From: Rickettsia endosymbiont of Culicoides impunctatus
Lineage (GTDB): Bacteria > Pseudomonadota > Alphaproteobacteria > Rickettsiales > Rickettsiaceae
DNA: 64,000 nt
Direction: 5' to 3'
NCBI GenBank assembly: GCA_020410785.1
Contig: CP084573.1
Coordinates: 992,001 to 1,056,000 of the forward strand
A program made the position numbers and the translations under genes. Every line of letters begins with the position of its first letter. Within the stretch, counting starts at the first letter, position 1. Shown piece after piece: positions 47,153 through 55,312 of this stretch. The notes below the pieces were generated by a model, which saw only the letters and a list, made by a program, of their open reading frames with translations, was not told where the DNA came from and did no database searches.

Positions 47153-47590
47153 TTAATCAAATGGTTTAACAATAACCATAATAACCGCTATGATCATCAA
47201 TAATGCCGGAACTTCATTGACCATACGATAAAATTTCTCAGAATGATTATTTTTTCCATCAACAAAATTCTTTCGCCATCTAGATAATAAACCGTGAAAA
47301 ATAGTTATGCATAAAACTGCTGTCATTTTTATATAAAACCATGTTCCTAAAGCTACTAACCCATATATATAACTATTGATTATACCTAAAGTATAGGTAC
47401 TTATCATAGCAGGATTCATAATTATTCTGAGCAACTTACTTTCCATTAACTGAAATGTTTTATCAGATTCACTCCCTACCGCAACTCTAGAATGATATAC
47501 ATATAATCTTGGCAAGTATAATAAACCCACCATCCAAGAAATTGCCGATATAAGATGGAATGCTTTAAACCATAAATAATAACTAGCCAT
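47153..47590 (-). CDS. hemJ: HemJ, protoporphyrinogen IX oxidase
   Basis: The 145-residue membrane protein has about four helices and the HemJ features: YLWFKAFHLISAISWMVGLLYLPRLYVYH with the conserved His, WFYIKMTAVLCITIFHGLLSRW, and FYRMVNEVPALLMI. HemJ oxidises protoporphyrinogen IX to protoporphyrin IX, the substrate of HemH, whose gene is next. Together with hemE this gives three of the last heme-synthesis steps in one stretch. Confidence 0.9.
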   Translation of the reverse strand: MASYYLWFKAFHLISAISWMVGLLYLPRLYVYHSRVAVGSESDKTFQLMESKLLRIIMNPAMISTYTLGIINSYIYGLVALGTWFYIKMTAVLCITIFHGLLSRWRKNFVDGKNNHSEKFYRMVNEVPALLMIIAVIMVIVKPFD

Positions 47591-47671
47591 TAATATTATC
47601 TCCTGTTACTTAAATTTTTAAATTCATAGTCAATTAACCTAATTTAGTGCCAAATAAGCACCCATCGTGCT

Positions 47672-47825
47672 GTCTATTAGCGAGGAGGCATAAACCTCCG
47701 AAGCAATCCATTTTAATCGTTTTTTTGGATTGCTTTGTCGCCACTAAAGTGGCTTCTCTCAATGACGCTGAAGCTAAATACTAATCGGATTTATAACGTC
47801 ACTAAATTCTCCTGAATTGACTATA
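47672..47825. repeat. Family A double unit joined to a family B end
   Basis: GTCTATTAGCGAGGAGGCATAAACC...GAAGCAATCCA and TGGATTGCTTTGTCGCC...CTCAATGACGC (47672-47767) are followed by CTAATCGGATTTATAACGTC and TTCTCCTGAATTGACTATA (47807-47825). The family B end overlaps the last codons of hemH. Confidence 0.7.
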
Positions 47826-48901
47826 CAAGGACACATAGTAAAATTACCAGGACATATTTTCTTGTTAATTGAACTACATATTAAGTTTTTCGTTTCTTCT
47901 CCACAATCAATTAAATTTGATATCATCTTAGTTAAACTATTAATAAATAATTCATTTACCCCCATAGTGGGAGTTCTAATATATTCTATCCCATATTTTT
48001 CAGCTATTTTTCTATATTCAATATCTAATTCTACTAATGTTTCAACATGCTCTGATACAAATGCTATTGGAACTATTATAAGAGGTTTATTTTCTTTACC
48101 AGCTATTTCAATTTCATCCTCTGTGTTAGGTTTTAACCATTCCACCGGACCAACACGGCTTTGATAAGTTATTTTATAATCTAAATTATCTATGTTAAGA
48201 TTAGACACTATATTTTCTACAGTTTTTTCAATTTGCCATTGATAAGGATCACCTGCTTTTATTATTTTTGTAGGCAGTCCATGAGCTGAAAATAATATAC
48301 GAAAAATACCTTTGTTTTTCAACTTTTTTAACGATTTTTTTATTAACAGTAAGTGAGATTTAATAAATTGATCATCAATGGGATAACAACAAATAGTTTT
48401 AATTGGTATATCTAAATTTGAATATATATTTTTTTGGAAAGAAGATACAAAATCTTTAATCGAAGACCCAGTAGTAGTACTAGAAAAATGTGGGTATAAT
48501 GGTAATAATATTATTTCTGAAGGATTATATTCATTTATTCTTCTTACGGCTTCTTCAGAATTAGGGAAAAAATGACGCATTGCTATAAAAACTCTAAAAT
48601 CATCATTTATAGTATTTTTTAACTTTTCTATAATGGCACCTTTCTGAGATTCTGTTTCCTGTAAAATAGGTGACTTATTACCTATTAGAGAGTATATTTT
48701 TTGAGATTTTTTATTTCTGGTAATTGATATTATTTTAGCAATAATAAATCTTAGAGGATTTGGTAGATTAATAATCGCTCTGTCATAAAATAAATTAAAT
48801 AAGAACTGCCTAACTGAGCTTAAACTATCTGGTCCACCAAGATTAAAAAGTACAATAGCTATTTTTTTTTGAGAGATTTTAATATCTAAATTTTCTGACA
48901 T
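47774..48901 (-). CDS. hemH: HemH, ferrochelatase
   Basis: The 375-residue product has [17 protein letters not shown] near the start, [12 protein letters not shown], the catalytic [12 protein letters not shown] (His) and [17 protein letters not shown], all diagnostic. It inserts Fe2+ into protoporphyrin IX. C-terminal Cys residues ([13 protein letters not shown]) suggest a [2Fe-2S] cluster as in some alphaproteobacteria. The last 16 residues ([16 protein letters not shown]) are encoded by palindromic repeat sequence. It overlaps hemE by 23 bases. Confidence 0.95.
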   Translation of the reverse strand: MSENLDIKISQKKIAIVLFNLGGPDSLSSVRQFLFNLFYDRAIINLPNPLRFIIAKIISITRNKKSQKIYSLIGNKSPILQETESQKGAIIEKLKNTINDDFRVFIAMRHFFPNSEEAVRRINEYNPSEIILLPLYPHFSSTTTGSSIKDFVSSFQKNIYSNLDIPIKTICCYPIDDQFIKSHLLLIKKSLKKLKNKGIFRILFSAHGLPTKIIKAGDPYQWQIEKTVENIVSNLNIDNLDYKITYQSRVGPVEWLKPNTEDEIEIAGKENKPLIIVPIAFVSEHVETLVELDIEYRKIAEKYGIEYIRTPTMGVNELFINSLTKMISNLIDCGEETKNLICSSINKKICPGNFTMCPCIVNSGEFSDVINPISI

Positions 48902-49898
48902 AATTAACTAAAAATTCAACATTTTCAACTGGTGTATTTGGTAATATACCATGTCCAAGATTAAATATAAAGTTATTTCTTTTAAAATTTAAAATTATTT
49001 TACTAACTTTTTCCTCAATAATCTCTTGATTAGTAAGTAATATAAAAGGATCCAGATTACCTTGTACAATAATTTTTTCGCTCCATAATTTCATAGAACT
49101 AACCGGTACAAATTGATCAACCCCAATAACATCTACGCCAGTATTATTAATATATTTTTCATATAAAAGTCCAGAACCTCTTGGAAAACCTATAATCGGT
49201 AAGTAAGGAAATTGTTTTTTTAAAGCTATTACTATTTTTTTTGTTGGTTGTATAACAAACTGGTCATATTCTGTTTCTTCTAATATCCCTGCCCATGAAT
49301 CGAATAATTGTACTAAGTCCGCTCCAGCTCTTACTTGTCCTATTAAGTGGATAATAGTCTTCTCAGTTATAAAGTCTAGAAGTTCTTGTGCTAAATTATT
49401 ATTTTCATAAATAAATCTTTTACTTGTCTCAAAACTTTGCTTACCTTTTCCTTCAAGCATATAAGTCATTACCGTCCATGGACTACCGGCAAAGCCTATT
49501 AGTACAGTATTAGTTGGCAAATTTGCTTTAATTTTATTTATTATCTCATAAACTACATTTAATTTTTCACTAGAATTTTCTTTAAGATATTTAAAATCTT
49601 CTTTTGATTGAAATTTACGTAATATTGGTCCTATATTTTCTTCAAATTTAACATCCCAGCCTAGTGCATCAGGTAAAACAAGAATATCAGAAAAAACTAT
49701 AGCTGCATCAAAATTATATCTTCTTATTGGTTGTAAGGTAACTTCTACAGCCTTATTAACATCATAACATAAATTTAGGAAACCACTAACAGTTTTTCTT
49801 ATTTTTTGGTATTCAGGTAAATATCTACCAGCCTGACGCATTAGCCAAATTGGTGTATAATTATTATTTTTCTTAAAAGTTTGTAATATCTGGTTCAT
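48879..49898 (-). CDS. hemE: HemE, uroporphyrinogen decarboxylase
   Basis: The 339-residue TIM-barrel enzyme has [14 protein letters not shown] (conserved Arg pair), [16 protein letters not shown] (catalytic Asp), [18 protein letters not shown] and [16 protein letters not shown]. It converts uroporphyrinogen III to coproporphyrinogen III. It begins directly beside the predicted chromosomal origin, the hemE-ori arrangement known from Caulobacter and Rickettsia. It runs leftward, away from the origin. Confidence 0.97.
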   Translation of the reverse strand: MNQILQTFKKNNNYTPIWLMRQAGRYLPEYQKIRKTVSGFLNLCYDVNKAVEVTLQPIRRYNFDAAIVFSDILVLPDALGWDVKFEENIGPILRKFQSKEDFKYLKENSSEKLNVVYEIINKIKANLPTNTVLIGFAGSPWTVMTYMLEGKGKQSFETSKRFIYENNNLAQELLDFITEKTIIHLIGQVRAGADLVQLFDSWAGILEETEYDQFVIQPTKKIVIALKKQFPYLPIIGFPRGSGLLYEKYINNTGVDVIGVDQFVPVSSMKLWSEKIIVQGNLDPFILLTNQEIIEEKVSKIILNFKRNNFIFNLGHGILPNTPVENVEFLVNYVRKFRY

Positions 49899-49991
49899 AA
49901 ATATAGTCCATATTAATCTATATAGTTATATAGTATTTTTTTAGTTGTTGTAGAGATTTTTTATGTGTAGATATATTATATATACACGTAG

Positions 49992-50000
49992 TTATACACA
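49992..50000 (+). promoter_or_regulatory. DnaA box (one mismatch)
   Basis: TTATACACA differs from the TTATCCACA consensus at one position and lies in the predicted origin. Confidence 0.6.
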
Positions 50001-50025
50001 TTTTTTATTGTTAAATTACTTAGTA

Positions 50026-50038
50026 TAATATATTGATT
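50026..50038 (-). promoter_or_regulatory. IHF consensus site
   Basis: On the minus strand this reads AATCAATATATTA, an exact WATCAANNNNTTR match. An IHF site in this position has been described in the R. prowazekii origin. Confidence 0.6.
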
Positions 50039-50157
50039 GTAATTATTAATCACATATATTTATATAATTATTTTTTTAGTGGATAATTATAGTAATTTAT
50101 GTGTTTAAAGTTAGGAAACGTGATGGATATTGGATATCTAGCATTTTACACACAAAA

Positions 50158-50166
50158 TTATCCACA
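50158..50166 (+). promoter_or_regulatory. DnaA box
   Basis: Perfect TTATCCACA in the hemE-ppsR gap. Confidence 0.85.
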
Positions 50167-50269
50167 AAGTTATTCTTTGTATTTTATAGGTTATTAACCT
50201 CTTGATACATGATATATATACCTAGTTACTGGTTATTTTTAATATAGATATTAAAGTATGAATAAAAAA

Positions 50270-50278
50270 TTATCCACA
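50270..50278 (+). promoter_or_regulatory. DnaA box
   Basis: Perfect TTATCCACA, 15 bases before the ppsR start codon, on the same strand as the box at 50158. Confidence 0.85.
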
Positions 50279-50292
50279 AATACTAATAAGTT

Positions 50293-51126
50293 ATGAATAA
50301 GCTAGTTATTCACTTGGTTTCAGACTCTTCAGTACAAGCAGTTAAGCATGCAGCTCATACTGCTTTGTCACAATTTATTAAAATTGAGTCAAAATTATAT
50401 CATTGGCCAATGTTAAGAAATGCAGAATTATTGAATGAGGTTTTGAGAAAAATTAAAATGAAGCCAGGCTTGGTATTATACACTATTTTAGATTATGAAC
50501 TAAGAAGAAATTTAACTAAATTTTGTTATGATTTGAAAATTCCTTGTATTTCTGTCGTAGGTAGAATTGTAAAAGAAATTTCAGATTTTTTAGGTGTAGA
50601 AACAGAAGGAAGTTTAGTTTATGATTATGAATTTGATGAAAGTTATTTTGATAAAATTCATGCTATTGATTATACATTTAGACATGATGATGGTCAGATG
50701 ACTAGTGAATTAGACGAAGCTGATATTATTCTGGTTGGTCCTTCTAGGACGTCAAAAACACCGACTTCTGTATATTTAGCATATAATGGATTTAAAACGG
50801 CAAATATACCTTATATACATGGTTATCCATTTTTAGATATTTTGGGAAATGTAACAAAACAACTTATAATTGGTTTAGTTATTGATCCAGCTAGATTGAT
50901 TGAAATAAGAGAAACTAGAATGCATTCTTTACAGATAAGTGATAATACTAGCTATACTAATTTTAAAGTAGTCCAGGAAGAATGTATGCAAGTAAAACAA
51001 ATTTGTGAACAACAAGGATGGTCAATAATTGATGTTTCAAGAAGATCTATAGAAGAAACTGCTTCTGTGATTATGAAACTTTATTATGATCGTAATAAGT
51101 CTGTTTTAACAAATTATGATAAATAG
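50293..51126 (+). CDS. PpsR-type kinase/pyrophosphorylase (DUF299)
   Basis: The 277-residue protein starts [21 protein letters not shown], has the P-loop [11 protein letters not shown] at 149-159, then [13 protein letters not shown], and ends in [16 protein letters not shown]. This is the regulatory protein family that phosphorylates and dephosphorylates pyruvate phosphate dikinase or PEP synthase. It matches the RP001 position at the origin of Rickettsia genomes. Its 5' end contains a DnaA box just upstream. Confidence 0.94.
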   Translation: MNKLVIHLVSDSSVQAVKHAAHTALSQFIKIESKLYHWPMLRNAELLNEVLRKIKMKPGLVLYTILDYELRRNLTKFCYDLKIPCISVVGRIVKEISDFLGVETEGSLVYDYEFDESYFDKIHAIDYTFRHDDGQMTSELDEADIILVGPSRTSKTPTSVYLAYNGFKTANIPYIHGYPFLDILGNVTKQLIIGLVIDPARLIEIRETRMHSLQISDNTSYTNFKVVQEECMQVKQICEQQGWSIIDVSRRSIEETASVIMKLYYDRNKSVLTNYDK

Positions 51127-51146
51127 CGAGTGTTTAAAAGTACAAG

Positions 51147-51203
51147 ACGTCATTGCGAGACCACATAGTGGTCGTGGCAATCCATTCTCCTCGCAATGAC
51201 GCT
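51147..51203. repeat. Family A repeat unit
   Basis: GACGTCATTGCGAGACC, ACATAGTGGTCGTGGCAATCC, and ATTCTCCTCGCAATGACGC form a compact palindrome between ppsR and the amidase gene. Confidence 0.8.
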
Positions 51204-51217
51204 CGAATTACATATTG

Positions 51218-51985
51218 TTATATGCTTGGAGAATCACCTACTAAATCAACGACATGATTAGGATGAATATTATCTAAAACATATTGATCTGCTTCAGACC
51301 AACTATTTGATAATTTTTGTTCTGGAACATATCGTGCATTAAATTTCTCAAACCATTTTACAGTTTTGTCACCACATTTTTCATCAACTGAAATATTGTA
51401 ACCATGATTTTTTAACTGAGATTGAACATTAGAAACTTTTTCTCCTTGAGCATCCTTACATATTAGTATTTTTTCTTGTTGTTCTTTTGTAGTGTCTATA
51501 AATTTACCAAAACCAGCTTCTGCAAGAATTTTCCAAGGAAAGAGTTTTCCAGGTGCCACATGTCTTTCAGCTACTTCACCAAGACCAACAAGATCATCCT
51601 TAATATTTAAATCAGGATATCTTTCTTTAATATCTGTAAGACATACTTTTGATTTTTCTATTTGAGAAGGTGTAAATTCATTTTTTGAATCATTAATAAA
51701 CATGATAGATATGCCAAAATCATTAACATTTTTTTTCCCTTTCCAACTACTATCGCCGGCAAAAAATGTTTTTGACTCTAAGTCATTATGATATTGATAT
51801 TGTTTACCATATTTATCTATTATGTAATGTACACTTGCTCCTCTTTCTTGCAAAGCAGTTAATGCTTGGTCTAATGTTGTGCTAACTGAATAGGTTAGCA
51901 CAACACAACTTGGTTCTATTCCTTCTCTAGGTGCAGAAAATTTACAATGATTAGTATTACTAATACCATTATTTTGCTTACTCAT
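51218..51985 (-). CDS. Degenerate AmiD/AmpD-like amidase with PG-binding domain
   Basis: The 255-residue product has the Amidase_2 fold (ALTALQERGASVHYIIDKYGKQYQY, SSWKGKKNVNDFGISIMF, HVAPGKLFPWKIL) and a C-terminal peptidoglycan-binding repeat (VQSQLKNHGYNISVDEKCGDKTVKWFEKF). Several zinc and catalytic positions are altered: the first His (usually IVLHYT) is Thr in VVLTYS, the AWHAG His is Phe (FFAGDS), and the DPG with the third ligand is absent after APGK. It has no signal peptide. I infer it no longer hydrolyses murein and may be a binding or regulatory relative. Confidence 0.8.
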   Translation of the reverse strand: MSKQNNGISNTNHCKFSAPREGIEPSCVVLTYSVSTTLDQALTALQERGASVHYIIDKYGKQYQYHNDLESKTFFAGDSSWKGKKNVNDFGISIMFINDSKNEFTPSQIEKSKVCLTDIKERYPDLNIKDDLVGLGEVAERHVAPGKLFPWKILAEAGFGKFIDTTKEQQEKILICKDAQGEKVSNVQSQLKNHGYNISVDEKCGDKTVKWFEKFNARYVPEQKLSNSWSEADQYVLDNIHPNHVVDLVGDSPSI

Positions 51986-52319
51986 TTGATCCTCCTCATG
52001 ATAATTTTAATTTTCTTGAAAGTATTAAATATGTACATATGGCTAACCAAATAACATTACACTAAATTCATAGATGTCTATTAGTGAGAAGCTAGTAATT
52101 AGTAACGATGAAGTAACCCAGGAAAATAATCAGAAATGGTTTGCTTCATAAAATTATGCCCCCTGATAATAGATGGAGTAATGCTAATCGGATAGCTATA
52201 CTTAAAAAAGTATAACTATAATCTTGGCTTATGCAACAAGTTATTGCTAATATGTAGGAACTATTGTATCATAAAATTTATGATAATAGTGTGTTTAATA
52301 ACTAAATAATTAATGGACT
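51986..52319. other. Gap with decayed repeats upstream of trxA
   Basis: The 334-base gap holds no gene. A decayed family A-like stretch lies at 52068-52150 (GTCTATTAGTGAGAAGC), with an ATACTT/AAGTAT hairpin near 52198-52216. The trxA promoter should lie here. Confidence 0.45.
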
Positions 52320-52643
52320 ATGACAAGTAATATAACAGATGATTCTTTTGATAAAGAAGTTTTACAATCTACTGATCCTGTATTAGTTGATTTTTGGGCT
52401 GAATGGTGTGGACCATGCAAAATATTGACCCCTATTCTTGAAGAATTGAGTAAGGAATTGGTAGGAAAGGTAAAAATTGTTAAAATGGATATAGAGCAAA
52501 ATCCTAATATACCTTCAAGTTTAGGTATCCGTGCTATACCTACGATGATTCTATTCAAGGATGGCAAACAACTAGCTACTAAGACTGGATTATTTCCTAA
52601 AAATGCTATTGAAGAATGGATTGATTCTTCAATAAAAATGTAA
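52320..52643 (+). CDS. trxA: Thioredoxin
   Basis: The 107-residue protein has the active site WAEWCGPCK (Cys30, Cys33), the cis-Pro region AIPTMILFKDG, and normal length. It is a general disulfide reductant. It is followed after 16 bases by an ABC exporter pair. Rickettsia genomes have a thioredoxin close to the origin as well, so this order looks conserved. Confidence 0.97.
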   Translation: MTSNITDDSFDKEVLQSTDPVLVDFWAEWCGPCKILTPILEELSKELVGKVKIVKMDIEQNPNIPSSLGIRAIPTMILFKDGKQLATKTGLFPKNAIEEWIDSSIKM

Positions 52644-52659
52644 ATCATGTTTTTAGCAT

Positions 52660-53397
52660 ATGACGTCTAAACTAGTATCTATAGAAATAGTTGATGGTTT
52701 TGTCGAAGGAATCAACAATCAACAAAGAGTAGAAAGCTTAAGGCGTTTTCTTATTAAAGGGGGTAATATTTTTCCTTCGTCAATTCCTATCTTAAATAAT
52801 ATAAATTTTTCCTGTAAAACAGGTGAAAAAATTGCATTTATTGGTAGTAATGGTTCAGGCAAAAGTTCTTTGATTAAGGTAATTGCTGGAATTTATCCAT
52901 TAAAATTTGGAACAGTTAAAGTTCATGGTGATTTTGCCGCTATCATTGAGACTGGCATAGGATTTGAGTTAGAGCAAACTGGCAGAGAAAATATTAAAAT
53001 GCTTATGCTTTATAATAATATGTTAAGTAGATACAGTAAAGAATTAGAACGAGAGATTATAATTTTTTCTGAACTAGGTAGTAAGATAGATTTACCAGTA
53101 AAAAATTATAGTTCTGGTATGTTATCAAGATTAGCTTTCTCCGTATCGGTTTTTCAAGATGCAGATATTCTTTTGTTAGATGAAATTTTTGCTACTGGTG
53201 ATAGTTATTTTGTTGAAAAATCTACTAATTTTATGAAGAATAAGTTACAAAATATACCAATTCTAATATTAGTAAGTCATCAGGAAAATATTATTAGGGA
53301 TAATTGTAATAGATGTATCTTATTAAAAGAAGGTAGTATTATCGCCGATGGCAATCCAAGTGAAATATTAGAAATTTATAATAGTGGGAATTACTAA
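52660..53397 (+). CDS. O-antigen/capsule-type ABC exporter, ATP-binding subunit
   Basis: The 245-residue ATPase has Walker A GSNGSGKSS (62-70), a KpsT/Wzt-type signature YSSGMLSRLAFSV, Walker B DILLLDEIFATGD and the switch VSHQENI. An N-terminal extension (residues 1-40) precedes the core, as in Wzt. It lacks the C-terminal carbohydrate-binding domain of some Wzt proteins. With the next gene it would export a surface polysaccharide on a lipid carrier. It is directly downstream of trxA. Confidence 0.9.
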   Translation: MTSKLVSIEIVDGFVEGINNQQRVESLRRFLIKGGNIFPSSIPILNNINFSCKTGEKIAFIGSNGSGKSSLIKVIAGIYPLKFGTVKVHGDFAAIIETGIGFELEQTGRENIKMLMLYNNMLSRYSKELEREIIIFSELGSKIDLPVKNYSSGMLSRLAFSVSVFQDADILLLDEIFATGDSYFVEKSTNFMKNKLQNIPILILVSHQENIIRDNCNRCILLKEGSIIADGNPSEILEIYNSGNY

Positions 53398-54173
53398 TGT
53401 TAAAGTATTTTTTTTCCAAAAAATACTGGTTGGCAGTAATATTATTAACCCAAGCTTCTATATCTCGTCAAAATAAAGATTCTTTCTTGGGTTCGTTATG
53501 GGGTTTAGTTCATCCTTTTGTCCATATAATAACCATTTCATTTTTTGTTGGATTTTTACTTAAACAACCAAGAGAAACAATGATTATGAATTTAGTTGGA
53601 GCTATACCATTATGGACGTTTATTGTTACTAGTTTAAATATATCATCAAATTCATTAACTAGTCGTAGTGGAATTATAAAAAAGATCATAATTTCTAGAA
53701 CCATCTTTCCTATATCAGACAGTTTAGCACAAGTTTATAACCTAATTTACTCGTTTGTAGCTATGTATATAGCTTTTATAATTTTATATCCTGAAAGATT
53801 TAGTATAAGTGTATTATTTGTACCAATTCTTGTCTTACCGTTGGTTATTTCAGTGTGCAGTAGTTCCATTGCCTTTGCATTTTTAACCCCATATATACGA
53901 GATGTTCCTCAAATTTTAAATCTAATTTTTAGTGTTGTATATTGGAGTATACCAATAGTGTACCCATATTCTATGGTACCAGAATCAAAAAGAATATTTT
54001 TTGAGATTAATCCTATTTTTCTTGTTATAAGACCAGTTCAATTCTTAATAACAGAAGGAATACTGCCAGATACATTCATGATTATCAAGTCTATTATTGT
54101 AGCTATTATTGTTACTTTTTTCAGTTATCTTGGTTATAGGTTTTTTGCTAAAAATGTCATATATTATATATGA
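53397..54173 (+). CDS. O-antigen/capsule-type ABC exporter, permease subunit
   Basis: The 258-residue membrane protein has six helices and the ABC-2 pattern (SFLGSLWGLVHPFVHIITISFFVGF, FAFLTPYIRDVPQILNLIFSVVYW). The ATG overlaps the stop of the ATPase by one base. It matches Wzm/KpsM-type polysaccharide exporters; Rickettsia uses such a pair for its O-antigen-like polysaccharide. The glycan is not identifiable from sequence. Confidence 0.9.
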   Translation: MLKYFFSKKYWLAVILLTQASISRQNKDSFLGSLWGLVHPFVHIITISFFVGFLLKQPRETMIMNLVGAIPLWTFIVTSLNISSNSLTSRSGIIKKIIISRTIFPISDSLAQVYNLIYSFVAMYIAFIILYPERFSISVLFVPILVLPLVISVCSSSIAFAFLTPYIRDVPQILNLIFSVVYWSIPIVYPYSMVPESKRIFFEINPIFLVIRPVQFLITEGILPDTFMIIKSIIVAIIVTFFSYLGYRFFAKNVIYYI

Positions 54174-54179
54174 TACTTC

Positions 54180-54226
54180 AAGTGTCTATTAGCGAGGAGC
54201 AGCTTTGCTACAACAAAGCAATCCAC
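54180..54226. repeat. Family A repeat unit
   Basis: GTGTCTATTAGCGAGGAGC ... AAGCAATCCA. It lies just after the exporter permease and appears to cut off the VapC remnant on the other strand. Confidence 0.7.
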
Positions 54227-54397
54227 GAAAAATATAATTAGTAAAGAGCCTAGTCAGAACAGAAACTAATTCACTTAAATTAACTGATGAAATAGCACTA
54301 CTTGCGATAACATCCTCTAATATTTTATAACCTGATTCTTTTTTAATAAGGCAATAATTGCCGATGTGTCCAGCAAATATTTTTTTGTCTTGATCAA
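54227..54397 (-). pseudogene. VapC-like PIN toxin remnant
   Basis: After the antitoxin stop, a TTG-started frame (54395-54397) gives KKYLLDTSAIIALLKKN, the start of a PIN-domain toxin with its first Asp. A frameshift at an A6 run (54339-54344) moves to the next frame, ESGYKILEDVIASSAISSVNLSELVSVLTRLF, which is the following part of VapC. The rest is missing where a family A repeat begins. The toxin is therefore inactive. Confidence 0.8.
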
Positions 54398-54401
54398 AGA
54401 T

Positions 54402-54644
54402 TTAGAACCTGTTGACATCTTCACTTCTCATAATCTCCAACTCTTTTTGTAAATCAATATCCTTGTATTTACTTAAAATATTTCTGACTCTTTCTATATT
54501 AGCATGAAAAGTTGAAACTATTAATTCAAAACCTTTATATTTAATAGAAACTTCATCACCTGCTTTAAGTTGCAGCTTTTTTCTAATCTTAGCTGGGATA
54601 GCAAGTCTGCCATTACTATCTATATAACTTTTTAGTGCTGTCAT
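54402..54644 (-). CDS. AbrB/MazE-type antitoxin (VapB)
   Basis: The 80-residue protein has the swapped-hairpin DNA-binding domain SYIDSNGRLAIPAKIRKKLQLKAGDEVSIKYKGFELIVS at residues 5-43, and a C-terminal region with the MRSEDVNRF tail expected to bind a toxin. A broken PIN-toxin gene follows on the same strand. This antitoxin may persist as a regulator or be decaying. It lies opposite the exporter operon. Confidence 0.87.
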   Translation of the reverse strand: MTALKSYIDSNGRLAIPAKIRKKLQLKAGDEVSIKYKGFELIVSTFHANIERVRNILSKYKDIDLQKELEIMRSEDVNRF

Positions 54645-54754
54645 GATATATACCTATAATATTAAGATTAATATAAATCTACAACTATATACAGTTTAGC
54701 TAAAATTATAAAAATGGTCAATTTAATAAATAGTTGAATCATAAAAACATTATA
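54645..54754. other. AT-rich intergenic spacer
   Basis: The region between the antitoxin start and the strong promoter at 54755 has no gene. It should hold the antitoxin promoter on the minus strand. Confidence 0.4.
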
Positions 54755-54783
54755 TTGACTTTAGGGGTGTATATATTTAGAAT
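54755..54783 (+). promoter_or_regulatory. Strong sigma-70 promoter for the structured RNA
   Basis: TTGACT (54755-54760), a 17-base spacer, then TAGAAT (54778-54783) form a near-consensus promoter. Transcription should start about 54789-54791. It is the clearest promoter in the window and drives the structured RNA region and perhaps the 62-aa protein, VOC-like and nudC genes. Confidence 0.72.
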
Positions 54784-54789
54784 TTAAGG

Positions 54790-54979
54790 CGGAATTACTA
54801 TGAAGTAACTTTGGGGATTCAGAACCCTCTATCTAACAACGGTATGCATTAAACCGTAAAGATGATGCTTCTCGGTCTTTTATGGTCGAGGGGGATGGTA
54901 GTCGTATGTTCGGCTTAAGTGTTTACATTTAAGCCCGACGGCTATCATAGCTGTCTGCTGGCAGTTTTGCTAACTCCCC
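54790..54979 (+). ncRNA. Candidate structured RNA (ncRNA or leader)
   Basis: A GC-rich island in an AT-rich genome begins right after a strong promoter. A closing stem can form between GGGGATT (about 54814) and AACTCCCC (about 54972). Inside it are hairpins ACGGT/ACCGT, CTCG/CGAG, a long arm ATGGTAG...GGCTTAAGTG-TTTA-CATTTAAGCC...CTATCAT, and CTG/CAG. An inverted repeat GACCACCAA/TTGGTGGTC (54980-54988, 55020-55028) follows. I do not recognise the RNA family. It could be a 6S-type or other stand-alone RNA of about 190 nt, or a leader of the downstream gene. Confidence 0.5.
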
Positions 54980-55028
54980 GACCACCAATCTAGATTCATT
55001 TCTTCTAAAAATCTTGTCTTTGGTGGTC
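54980..55028 (+). promoter_or_regulatory. Inverted repeat after the structured RNA
   Basis: GACCACCAA and TTGGTGGTC are perfect 9-base inverted copies separated by 31 bases, followed by CAAAAACTT and a short TTTTTT. It might be a terminator with a long loop or part of a larger leader fold; no function is claimed. Confidence 0.5.
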
Positions 55029-55066
55029 AAAAACTTACAGTTTTTTGACATTCAGGGGGAGATTAA

Positions 55067-55255
55067 ATGGCTAAGAATATCATACAAGTTAGAAAGTCAG
55101 GAGAAAAGTTTTTTACTGTGCTTAGTAATAATAAATTATCTTTTCCGAACTCTCAATATTTTTCTGTTGATGAAATTTATGATTTACACTATCAAACTGG
55201 AGTTTACTCAGTTGAAAATTTTAAAAATAAAACTTTTCATTCGAGTCCAGTATGA
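55067..55255 (+). CDS. Uncharacterised 62-residue protein
   Basis: The start has a strong ribosome-binding site (GGGGGAGATTA just before ATG), which is better than most genes in this window. The protein (MAKNIIQVRKSGEKFFTVLS ... VENFKNKTFHSSPV) is basic at the N-terminus with a possible short beta-sheet fold. It has no membrane segment and I recognise no family. The coupling to the structured leader suggests control by that RNA. Confidence 0.6.
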   Translation: MAKNIIQVRKSGEKFFTVLSNNKLSFPNSQYFSVDEIYDLHYQTGVYSVENFKNKTFHSSPV

Positions 55256-55312
55256 CTACATAGATAAAACGAACTATTGTTTTATCAAAAATTATTTATT
55301 TAGGAGAATGCT

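Larger units (their letters stand above)
49899..50292. other. oriC: Predicted chromosomal replication origin
   Basis: The 394-base AT-rich gap between hemE and ppsR holds two perfect DnaA boxes (TTATCCACA at 50158-50166 and 50270-50278), a close match (TTATACACA at 49992-50000), and a perfect IHF consensus in reverse (TAATATATTGATT at 50026-50038). In Caulobacter and R. prowazekii the origin lies between hemE and the RP001 gene, and R. prowazekii RP001 is in the PpsR family. CtrA sites are less clear; TTAA-N8-TTAA at 50239-50254 is a near match with one extra base. Confidence 0.88.

Noticed and set aside
54790..54979. Assigning the structured RNA to 6S, SRP or RNase P RNA
   Set aside because: The diagnostic loops of SRP and RNase P are absent, and the multi-branch fold does not clearly match a 6S rod; left as unknown.
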